NCBI RefSeq assembly: GCF_000633515.1
Contig: NZ_AYMP01000010.1
Span: forward strand, 124,001 to 188,000
Origin: Morganella morganii H1r
Lineage (GTDB): Bacteria > Pseudomonadota > Gammaproteobacteria > Enterobacterales > Enterobacteriaceae
Length of the DNA stretch: 64,000 bases
Reading direction: 5' to 3'
Below are positions 18,625 to 29,300 of this stretch, piece by piece. The position numbers were made by a program, and so were the translations under genes. Position 1 is the stretch's first letter, and each line of letters starts with the position of its first letter. A model generated the notes under the pieces. That model worked only from the letters and a program-made list of their open reading frames with translations, ran no database searches and had not been told where the DNA came from.

Positions 18625-19593
18625 ATGAAAAATAAAATAATTGCCATGGCATTGGTTGTGTTGTCGGGCAATGCGTATGCACATTATGTGGTCGAAAATG
18701 TAAAAACGACCACCAGGATATTTTCATTTGAACTGGTTCATAAATATCTGGCCAGTCATGAGTTTCATCAAAATACATGCAGAAGCACTTATACAAATAA
18801 TAAGCTGGAATCCTGTGTGCTGAATTATAAAGTGACATCCGGCGGTAATAGTAAAGTAATTAAAACCGGCTTTGTTGATTTGCGGGGAGACGGCAGTTTT
18901 GATCAGGAACTGATGAGTGCGACATCTCATTATAATGCATTACGGGTGGCAGAGGCTCATGGTGTTGATTTAACGCAGCTTGTTGAGATTCCGCGTGAAG
19001 ATATTACGTCACTGACCGGCGGCAACAACAGATATACAGTCGATACGTCATCGGCGGGGCGCGTTTGCAATGCAGATTCACCGTCAACATGTAAAGATTA
19101 TGCAGAGACAGGTTATACCAATAACACATTAGATTTTACGACGATGAAAGATTTGCAGGTTGCCTGTGAATTTACCAGCAAAGACATATCGGTTAAAACG
19201 TCATTATCTGAGGATAATCTGTATTTGTATGATGGTGCAGCCAATCAGAAAATACTGCCTTATAACTATGATGTGGATAATGTGTCGGTTGACTGTGTTA
19301 ACTGGCTTTCAACCGCAATATCAAAAGATGTCACGCTGAAGTATGAGGTTCTGGATAAAACAGCGGCTGATGGCGACACTCAGCTGACCTGTAAATTATT
19401 CGGTAATAATGCCGGAACAACCTCACCGTCATCGTCAACGAATAAGATGACTATTCAGGGATTCTCGACGAAGGACGAGAATTTTAAAATTCCGGAAGCA
19501 TTTCTGGGATTTTATGTCTCATCACCTTCAGGAAGTGCGCAAACATCGGTTTCATTTGACTGCAACTTCCCGTTATCAACAGAGATTAAATAA
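18625..19593 (+). CDS. Exported cysteine-rich protein of unknown function
   Basis: A 322-residue protein with a clear signal peptide (MKNKIIAMALVVLSGNAYA, cut before HYV). I do not recognise the family. The mature part has eight cysteines (for example NTCRSTY, LESCVLNY, RVCNADSPSTC, LQVACEF, SVDCVNW, LTCKLFG, FDCNFP), an even number suggesting up to four disulphides in a periplasmic or surface protein. The C-terminal half is beta-rich by composition with alternating Thr/Ser. AAGGG lies about 8 bases before the ATG. It directly follows adhesin 1 across a hairpin, so it may be an accessory or secreted partner of the adhesin. No transmembrane anchor follows the signal peptide. Confidence 0.8.
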   Translation: MKNKIIAMALVVLSGNAYAHYVVENVKTTTRIFSFELVHKYLASHEFHQNTCRSTYTNNKLESCVLNYKVTSGGNSKVIKTGFVDLRGDGSFDQELMSATSHYNALRVAEAHGVDLTQLVEIPREDITSLTGGNNRYTVDTSSAGRVCNADSPSTCKDYAETGYTNNTLDFTTMKDLQVACEFTSKDISVKTSLSEDNLYLYDGAANQKILPYNYDVDNVSVDCVNWLSTAISKDVTLKYEVLDKTAADGDTQLTCKLFGNNAGTTSPSSSTNKMTIQGFSTKDENFKIPEAFLGFYVSSPSGSAQTSVSFDCNFPLSTEIK

Positions 19594-19627
19594 TAACCCC
19601 GGAAGAATCAGTGCAATAACTCAGCTG

Positions 19628-19705
19628 TACGGACGGACACTAAATGAGTATCACTGTATTAGTGATCGTCCGTATCAGGTAACGGTGTTTTCTTTTTATT
19701 TCCTC
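19628..19705 (+). terminator. Long imperfect hairpin with T-rich tail
   Basis: Inverted repeats TACGGACG / CGTCCGTA enclose a second pair CACTAA / TTAGTG, together a 14-bp interrupted stem. The sequence downstream is T-rich (GTTTTCTTTTTATTTCC). It probably ends the transcript of the cysteine-rich protein gene. The long loop makes it unusual for a simple terminator. Confidence 0.55.
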
Positions 19706-20339
19706 AGTTAGTCACCATTAACTTAAACGCCTTTAACTGGTATTTGTGAGTTGTTATGTTTTAATAAAATGTAACATCAACTCTGATAATAAGTAATGAT
19801 AATTTTATTTGCTATTTATTAATGATATCTACTCCTTGAGGGTGTCTGTATTTACTTTTTTTTGTAAAAAATAATTAAATAAAAATCCATTGAAGGAGTA
19901 ATTCGGGTTTATATTGGTTGTTATTTTTTTTAACGCATTGATTGTTAATGGTTATTGTCTGTTTTTGACCTGTTTTTGAGCCCTGTGTATACTGTGTAAT
20001 GATGTAAAAATATGTCTTATTGTTTACTTTCAATAGTGCGTGTGTAACTCGAATAATAAGTATTTAAATTGATTGCTTATATTAAATCCGGCAAGGCGAT
20101 ACTCTTATTTCCTGCTGCCTTTGACAGGTGGCGGGTGTGTGTATTTATACCGCAATAACGTCCTGATTAATTAACGCAATAAGAAATAAATACTCCCTTG
20201 ATGTGTAAACATTTAGTGGGAGTAAAAAATAACATATTTTTATAACGTGTCCGGTGATTGAACTTATTAGCGGAAATAATGAAAGAGTGTTTTCTGATTA
20301 TTAATTTATGGCTTTAATCTTACTTTCGGGGATGTATTC
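19706..20339. other. AT-rich leader region of adhesin 2, no gene seen
   Basis: About 630 bases of AT-rich DNA without a credible reading frame precede adhesin 2. The last 20 or so bases (CTTTCGGGGATGTATTC next to the ATG) are almost identical to the same place before adhesin 1, so the duplication includes the ribosome-binding region. Farther upstream the two leaders differ, since adhesin 1 has a lipoprotein gene there. Promoter position is not evident. Confidence 0.55.
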
Positions 20340-23300
20340 ATGCCTGTGACTTCGTATTACTCAAAAACAAAAAGGGTAACAGCCTATCTGTTGCTCTTTT
20401 TGCAGTTATTTTTTCCGGTGTCGACGGCAACATTATCTGTTGCGCAGGCGGCAGAGCAAAACGATGCATTAATCATGTCAGAAACATTTGACGGACTTAA
20501 TGCACTGATGGATACATCTCAGGCTCCGCTTCCGAAACCGCAGGACGGAAAAACCACCTCCGGCAGTAAGCTGAGCGGTGAGGGATTTACCGTTGAGATG
20601 CCGTCCGGCAGTGAATACGGTGTGATGCCGGCCGGTTCGAATAACGGTTTTATCTCCGGACAGAACGGTATGCCGTTCCCGATGAGTGTCAGCACACTGC
20701 CGGACCCGGCAAACCCTGCACCGCGTGATAACACGGTGCGGACTGACGATATCTTCAGTGCGTTGCCGACCCTCGGTCTGCCGGATATCTCTCCGGAAGA
20801 TGACGCGGCGCAGAGTGAAGCCCGTCTGGCAGGCAATGCCTCACAGGCAGGGCAGATCCTCTCCGCAGATGATGCGGTGGATGCATCCCTCGGTTATGTG
20901 CGCGGTATCGGTGAAAACCTGCTGAACCAGCAGGTTAATGACTGGCTGAACCAGGTGGGCCATGCCCGCATCCAGTTCGGCAGTAATAAAACCGGTGATG
21001 CTGATGTCCTGGTGCCGTTAATCGATAACCCGAACAGCCTGTTCTTCTCACAGATCGGGCTTCGCGCTAATGAAGAACGTACCACCACCAACCTCGGTCT
21101 GGGCTATCGTCAGTATGAAGATGGCTGGATGTGGGGCGTGAACAGCTTTTATGACTACGATATCACCGGCAGTAACTCGCGGGTCGGTGTCGGCGGTGAG
21201 TTATGGGCCAACTACCTGAAGTTTGCGGCTAACGGCTACTTCAGGGTAACTGACTGGCACCAGTCAACACTGCATGAAATGCGCGATTACGACGAACGCC
21301 CGGCTAACGGGTTTGATATCCGTGCGGAGGGCTATCTGCCTGATTATCCGCAGGTAGGCGCATTTGCAAAATATGAACAGTACTTCGGCGACGGCGTCAG
21401 CCTGGCCAGTACCACCTCTTCCGGTGAACTGAAAAGTAACCCGTCGGTCTCCACCCTCGGGCTCAGTTACACCCCGTTCCCGCTGATCACGTTTAAAGGT
21501 CAGACCTCCCGTGGTGATTCCAATGACAGCCAGGTCGGTATGGAGCTTTCCTACCGTTTCGGCGTGCCGTTATCACAGCAGCTGGATACTGACAATGTTG
21601 ATCTGATGCGTAACCTGGCGGGTAACCGTTACGACTTTGTCGACAGAAACTACAACATCGTGATGCAGTACCGTAAGCAGGAACTGCTGCGGATCGCCCT
21701 GCCGCCGGCACTGCACGGTGAAGCGGCACAGACGCATCCGGTGACGGTCAGTGTGCTGAAGGCCAAATACGGCCTGAAATCGCTGCGCTGGTCAGCACCT
21801 GAACTGCTGGCAAACGGCGGTGAAATCAGACAGACCGGGCTGACCACGGCGGATATTACTCTGCCGGAATATGTCTTTATGGATCGTAACGGCGGGCCGC
21901 AGGGCTACCGTGTGACGGTGGTCGGTGAGGATAACGAGGGCAATCCGTCCAACACCGCAGAAATGTGGGTGAATGTGATCCCGTCGGTGGAAACCGTTAC
22001 TCAGCTGACCGTTACGCCGAACCAGTCACTGGTGGCGAATAACCGTGATCAGTTCACCGCGGTGGCGCTGTTACAGAATGACAAGGGCGAAGTGCTGGCG
22101 GATAAAGCGGTGACCTTCAGTGTGTCTGGGCTGAAAAATCCGGAAGGGGTGACCATTTATGATGCAGACGGCAACAGCGGCCAGACCCTGACCGTGATCT
22201 CCGGGCCGGACGGCATGGCGACCGTGAAAATCATCAGTAAATCCGCAGGTAAAGGATTGCTGAAAGCCAAGATGCGTAACGGTAACAGCCGTACGGAATC
22301 GATCGTCTATATTGCGGATCTCAGTACCGCAAAAATTAAAACGCTTGAATTAACCAATAACAAAGCGGTGGCTGACGGCCAGGCGAAAAATATCGCCGTG
22401 GCAACGGTGACTGACCAGTTCGATAACCAGGTGGAAAACTTCCCGTTAACGGCCAGAGCGGATAACGGCGCAACAGTCACCGATCCGAACCAGCAGACTG
22501 ATGATAACGGCCAGGTCACTATCCGTTTCAGCAGTGAAACTGCCGGGGATTCAAAACTGGTGGTAGAGGGTACGGGCACGTCGAAGAGTGTGACCTCGCA
22601 GTTTGTCGCGGATATCAGTACCGCGAAGATCCAGAGTGCGGTCGTGACTCAGGATGGGGCGAAAGCCGACGGTAAAGCGAAAAATGAGGTTCTGGTGACT
22701 GTCACTGACAGCCGCAATAACCCGTTAGCCGGTGCACCGGTCACCATCAAAGTGCCGGGAACAGCCCGTTATCAGACCCAGCCGGTCAGTGGTCTGACAG
22801 ACAGCCGTGGTCAGTTGCGTGTCAGTATCAGCAATACCAAAGCCGGTTCTGATAACTATACCTTCAGCATTAACGGCGATGATGCGGTACGCGCACTGAA
22901 ATTTGTGGCGGATGAAACCACAGCAACCATTACGGATGCAAGCCTGGTTATCGTCACCAATAATCAGAAAGCGGATGGTGCGGCAGCAAACAGTGTAAGA
23001 GCGACCATTGTTGATGCTTACAATAACCCGGTTCCGGGGATCGCGGTGCAGTTTGTCACCGATCACGGTGCACTTCCGTCTCAGATGCAGATCAATACGG
23101 ATGCGGACGGTAATGCACTGTTTGAACTGACAAATACCCGTGCGGGTAACACTAAAGTCACTGCACAGGTCAATACCAAATCCGCATCAAAAACCGTGAT
23201 GTTTACAGCGGACAGCTCGACAGCGGAAATTCTGGCATCAAATCTCACGATAACCGCAGATAACAGCGCAGCGGATGGTACATCCGTCAACAGTGTGAAA

Positions 23301-26300
23301 GCGATTGTCACCGATGCACAGGGTAACGTTGTGCCGTATGTGGCCGTTCTTTTCACTGCGGATAATGGTGCGTCTCCGGCTTCACAATCACTGCTGACTA
23401 ATGAGCAGGGTGAAGTAACCTTCAGCCTGACCAGTACCCGTGCGGTACAGGTTGCGGTTAAAGCGAAGATTAACACCAGTGAGCCTTCTGTTACTGTCAC
23501 CTTTAAGGCAGACAGTGCGAACCCTGATGCTCAGAAATCCTCGCTGACAGCTGATCCGATGACGATCGTGGCAGACGGACAGACAACATCAACGCTGCAT
23601 TTCATCTTAAAAGATCGTCAAGGGAACCTGATCCCGGGCCAGACTGTGGTTTTCGGAACCGCGCTGGCGGGAACAACGGTGAGCGGTACGACCGAAAATC
23701 CGGATGGTACTTACACCGCGACACTGAAAGGTGTTAAAGCCGGGGATGCGAAGGTCAGCATCACGCTGAACGGAAAAGCATTCGCAGTTACACCGGTCAC
23801 CGTAAAACTGACCGCGGATAACGGTAACCTGAGTGGTGATAAATCTCAGCTGACTGCTGTTCCTGACACGATTGTGGCTGATGGCAAGACGTCTTCAACG
23901 CTGACCCTGAGCCTGAAAGACGCGAACGATAATGCCGTGAGCGGTCAGGAAGTTGTATTCAGCACCACGCTGGCAGATACCGTATTCAGTGCGGTAAGAG
24001 ATAATGCAGACGGTACTTATACTGCCACTCTGAAGGGGACTAAATCCGGAACCGCAAAAATCAAAGTCACAGTGAATAATGCCGTGCTGGCCGTCGCTGA
24101 GGTGAGTGTAAAACTGACCGCAGACAGCGGTAACCTGGATAAGGGTAAATCCTCACTGGCAGCTGTACCGGACACTATCGTGGCGGACGGTAACACGACA
24201 TCCGCAATCACCCTGACGCTGCGGGATGTGAATAACAACCCGGTGGCGGGGCAGACTGCTCTGTTCAGCACAACGCTGAAAGACACCACCTTCGGTACAG
24301 TAACGGATAATCAGGACGGTACCTATACCGCGACCCTGAAAGGCACCAAATCCGGTAATGCACAAATCAGCGTCACGCTGAACGGTAAGGCTTTTGCCGT
24401 CGCACCGGTGACAGTCAAACTGACGGCAGACAGCAGCAATCTGGATAAGGACAAATCGTCACTGACCGCAGCGCCGCTGAGTATTGTGGCAAACGACACT
24501 GCGACTTCATCACTGACGCTGACCCTGAAAGACGGGAACGATAACCCGGTTCCGGGACAGACAGTGCTGTTCAGTACCACGCTCGGCGGCACCACCTTCA
24601 GTGGCGTGACGGATAATCGGGACGGTACTTATACCGCAACGCTGAAAGGTAAGACCGCCGGTGATGCGGCACTGAAAGTGACTGTGAACGGTGCTGTGCT
24701 GACAGTGGCTCCGGTGACAGTGAAACTGACAGCGGACAGCGGTAACCTGGATAAGGATCAATCTGTCCTGGAAGCATCTCCGCTGAGCATTGTGGCCAAC
24801 GACACCACGACTTCAGCGCTGAAACTGACACTGAAAGATGCCAACGGCAACCTGGTGTCCGGACAGACAGTACTGTTCAGCACCACGCTTGGCGGCACTA
24901 CCTTCAGTGGCGTAACGGATAATCAGGATGGTACCTATACCGCGACCCTGAAAGGGAAAACCGCCGGTGATGCGGCACTGAAAGTGACCGTGAACGGTAC
25001 GGAACTGCCTGTTGCGCAGGTGATAGTGACCCTGACTCCGGACAGCACCAATCTGGATAAAAACAAATCCTCGCTGACTGCAGCACCGCTGAGTATTGTG
25101 GCGGATGATGCCTCAGTATCGGATCTGAAACTGACCCTGAAAGATGCCAACGGTAACCTGGTCCCGGGACAGCAGGTGCTGTTCAGTACCACGCTCGGCG
25201 GCACCACCTTCAGTGGCGTGACGGATAATCATGACGGTACCTATACCGCAACGCTGAAAGGGACCAAAGCCGGTGATGCATTACTGACAGTGACCGTTAA
25301 TGGTGCGGTGCTGGAAGTGGCACCGGTAACGGTGAAACTGACTGCGGACAGCGGTAATCTGGATAAGGATCAATCTGTCCTGGAAGCATCTCCGCTGAGC
25401 GTTGTGGCAAATGACACCACAACTTCAGCACTGAAGCTGACGCTGAAAGACGGGAACGGTAACCTGGTGTCCGGACAGACGGTGCTGTTCAGCACCACGC
25501 TGGCCAACACCACGTTCGGTACAGTGACTGATAATCAGGACGGCACCTATACCGCGACCCTGAAAGGGAAAACCGCCGGTGATGCAGTAATTAAAGTGAC
25601 CGTGGGCGGTAATCCGCTGGATGTGGCGCCGGTTACTGTCACTCTGACACCGGACAGCACCAATCTGGATAAAAACAAATCCTCGCTGACGGCAGTACCA
25701 CTGAGTATTGTGGCGGATGATACCTCGGTATCGGATCTGAAGCTGATCCTGAAAGATGCCAACGGTAACCTGGTTCCGGGACAGCAGGTGCTGTTCAGCA
25801 CCACACTCGGCGGAACCACCTTCAGTGGCGTGACGGATAATCATGATGGTACCTATACCGCAACGCTGAAAGGGACCAAAGCCGGTGACGCATTACTGAC
25901 AGTGACCGTCAATGGTGCGGTGCTGGAAGTGGCTCCGGTGACTGTTACCCTGACAGCGGATAACGGTAACCTGGATAAAAATCAATCTGTCCTGGAAGCG
26001 GCGCCGCTGAATATTGTGGCGAATGGTACGGCGGAATCCACGCTGAAGCTGACGCTGAAAGATGTCAACGGTAACCTGGTTTCCGGACAAGTTGTTCAGT
26101 TCACCACCACACTGGCAGATACCACCTTCAGTGGCGTAACGGATAACCGGGACGGCACCTATACCGCAACCCTTAAAGGTACCAAATCCGGTGATGCTCC
26201 GCTGACGGTTATTGTTAACGGCACCGGACTGGCAGTTGCACCGGTAACGGTTACTCTGACACCGGACAGCGCTAATCCGGATAAAGATAAGTCAGTACTG

Positions 26301-29300
26301 ACTGCGGCTCCGCTGACCATCGTGGCGGACGATACTGCGACGTCTTCACTGAAACTGACCCTGAAAGATACTTACGGTAACCTGATCCCGGGACAGACGG
26401 TGCTGTTCAGCACTGATCTGGCAGACACCACGTTCAGTACGGTGAAAGATAACCATGACGGTACCTATACCGCGACACTGAAAGGGACCAAATCCGGTAC
26501 GGCGGCACTGAAAGTGACCGTTAATGGTGCGGTGCTGGAAGTGGCACCGGTGAGCGTGAAACTCATCGGGGATAAGGATCATCTTGATGAGGATAAATCT
26601 TCACTGACAGCGGCACCGCTGAGCATCGTGGCAAACAACACCGCGACCTCGTCACTGACGCTGACCCTGAAAGATGTGAATGACAACCCGGTGATCGGTC
26701 AGACTGTGCTGTTCAGCACTGACCTGGCAGACACCACCTTCAGTGCGGTGAAAGATAACCAGGACGGCACTTATACTGCGACCCTGAAAGGGACCAAAGC
26801 CGGGAATGCGTTACTGAAAGTCACCGTCAATGGTGCGGTGCTGGACGTGGCGCCGGTCACGGTGAAACTGACTGCGGACAGCGGTAATCTGGACAAGAAT
26901 AAATCCTCACTGACAGCGGCACCGCTGAGCATCGTGGCAAACAATACCACGACCTCTGAGGTGAAACTGACCCTGAAGGATGCCAACGGTAACCTGGTTT
27001 CCGGTCAGACCGTGCTGTTCAGTACCACACTGGCCAACACCACATTCGGTACAGTGACCGATAATCAGGACGGCACCTATACCGCGACCCTGAAAGGCAA
27101 AACTGCCGGTGATGCAGTAATTAAAGTCACTGTGGGCGGTAATGCTCTGGAAGTGGCACCGGTCACCGTCACCCTGACAGCGGACAGTTCAAATCTGGAT
27201 AACGATAAATCTGTTCTGGAAGCGACTCCGCTGAGTATTGTGGCGGATGACGCAACGGAATCCACGCTGAAGCTGACACTGAAAGATGTCAACGGTAACC
27301 TGGTGTCCGGACAGACAGTACTGTTCAGTACCACGCTCGGCGGAACCACCATCAGTGCGGTGAAAGATAATCAGGACGGTACCTATACCGCGCTCCTGAA
27401 GGGTAAAACTGCCGGGGCTGCGGAGATCAAAGTGACCGTGGGCGGCAATGCGCTGGAAGTGGCACCGGTCACTGTCACCCTGACACCGGACAGCAGTAAT
27501 CTGGATGAGGGTAAATCCTCACTGACCGCAGTACCGCTGACTATTGTGGCAAACAATATCACGGAGTCCGCGCTGACTCTGACGCTGAAAGACGTCAACG
27601 GCAACCTGGTTCCGGGACAAACTGTGCTGTTCAGTACCGGCCTGGCTGATACTACCTTCAGTGGCGTGACGGATAATCAGGACGGTACCTATACGGCAAC
27701 CCTGAAAGGGACCAAAGCCGGGAATGCGTTACTGAAAGTCACCATCAATGGTGCGGTGCTGGAAGTGGCACCGGTGACAGTGAAACTGATCGGCGACCAG
27801 GATAACCTGGACAAAGGTAAGTCGGCACTGACGGCAGATCCGCTGACTATCGTGGCAAACAATACCACGACGTCTCTGGTGAAACTGACCCTGAAGGATG
27901 TCAACGATAACCCTGTGACCGGGCAGACCGTGCTGTTCAGTACCGGCCTGGCCAATACCACGTTCGGTACAGTGACCGATAATCAGGACGGTACCTATAC
28001 GGCAAACCTGCAGGGTAAAACAGCCGGGGCCGCTGTTATCAAAGTGACTGTCGGCGGTACTGAGCTGGAGGTGGCACCGGTAACGGTCACCCTGACAGCA
28101 GACAGCAGTAATCTCGATAAGGAAAAATCATTGCTGACTGCAGTACCGCTGACTATCGTGGCGGATGATGCAACAGAGTCCGTGCTGACACTGACCCTGA
28201 AAGACGGCAATGACAACCTGGTTGCGGGACAAACAGTGCTGTTCAGTACCGGCCTGGCTGATACCACCTTCAGTGCGGTGAAAGATAATCAGGACGGTAC
28301 CTATACCGCGACCCTGAAAGGGACCAAAGCCGGCGATGCGTTACTGAAAGTGACCGTCAATGGTGCGGTACTGGAAGTGGCACCGGTAACGGTAAAACTG
28401 ACGGCGGACAGCAGTAATCTGGATAAGAATAAATCTGTCCTGACAGCAGATCCGCTGACTATTGTGGCAAACAACACCACAATGTCCGCGCTGAAACTGA
28501 CCCTGAAAGATGCCAACGGTAACCTGGTTTCCGGACAGACCGTGCTGTTCAGTACTGACCTGGCAGACACCACCTTCGATACTGTGGTGGCTAATCCGGA
28601 CGGTACCTATACGACGACCCTGAAAGGGACCAAAGCCGGCGATGCGTTACTGAAAGTGACTGTCAACGGTACTGTACTGGAGGTGGCACCGGTCACGGTG
28701 AAACTGACAGCGGACAGTTCCAATCTGGATAAAAATAAATCTTCACTGACAGCAGCACCGCTGACTATCGTGGCAAACAATACCGCGACCTCTGAGGTGA
28801 CGCTGACCCTGAAGGATGCCTATGATAACCCGGTTGCGGGACAGACCGTGCTGTTCAGCACCACGCTGGCCAACACCACGTTCGGTACGGTGACGGATAA
28901 TCATGACGGTACCTATACCGCAACCCTGAAAGGGACCAAAGCCGGTGATGCGGAGATTAAAGTCACTGTGGGCGGTAATGTACTGGAAGTTGCATCTGTT
29001 ACGGTGAAACTGACAGCAGACAGCAGTAATCTGGATAAGGATAAATCCGTGCTGACAGCAACACCGCTGACTATCGTGGCAAATAACACGGCGACTTCAG
29101 CGCTGAAGCTGACGCTGAAAGATGCCAACGATAACCCGGTTGCCGGACAGACGGTGCTGTTCAGTACCACACTCGGTGGTACCACCTTCAGTGGCGTGAC
29201 GGATAACCAGGACGGTACCTATACCGCGACCCTGAAAGGGAAAACCGCCGGTGATGCTCCGCTGACAGTAACCGTTAACGGAACTGAGATGCCGGTTGCG

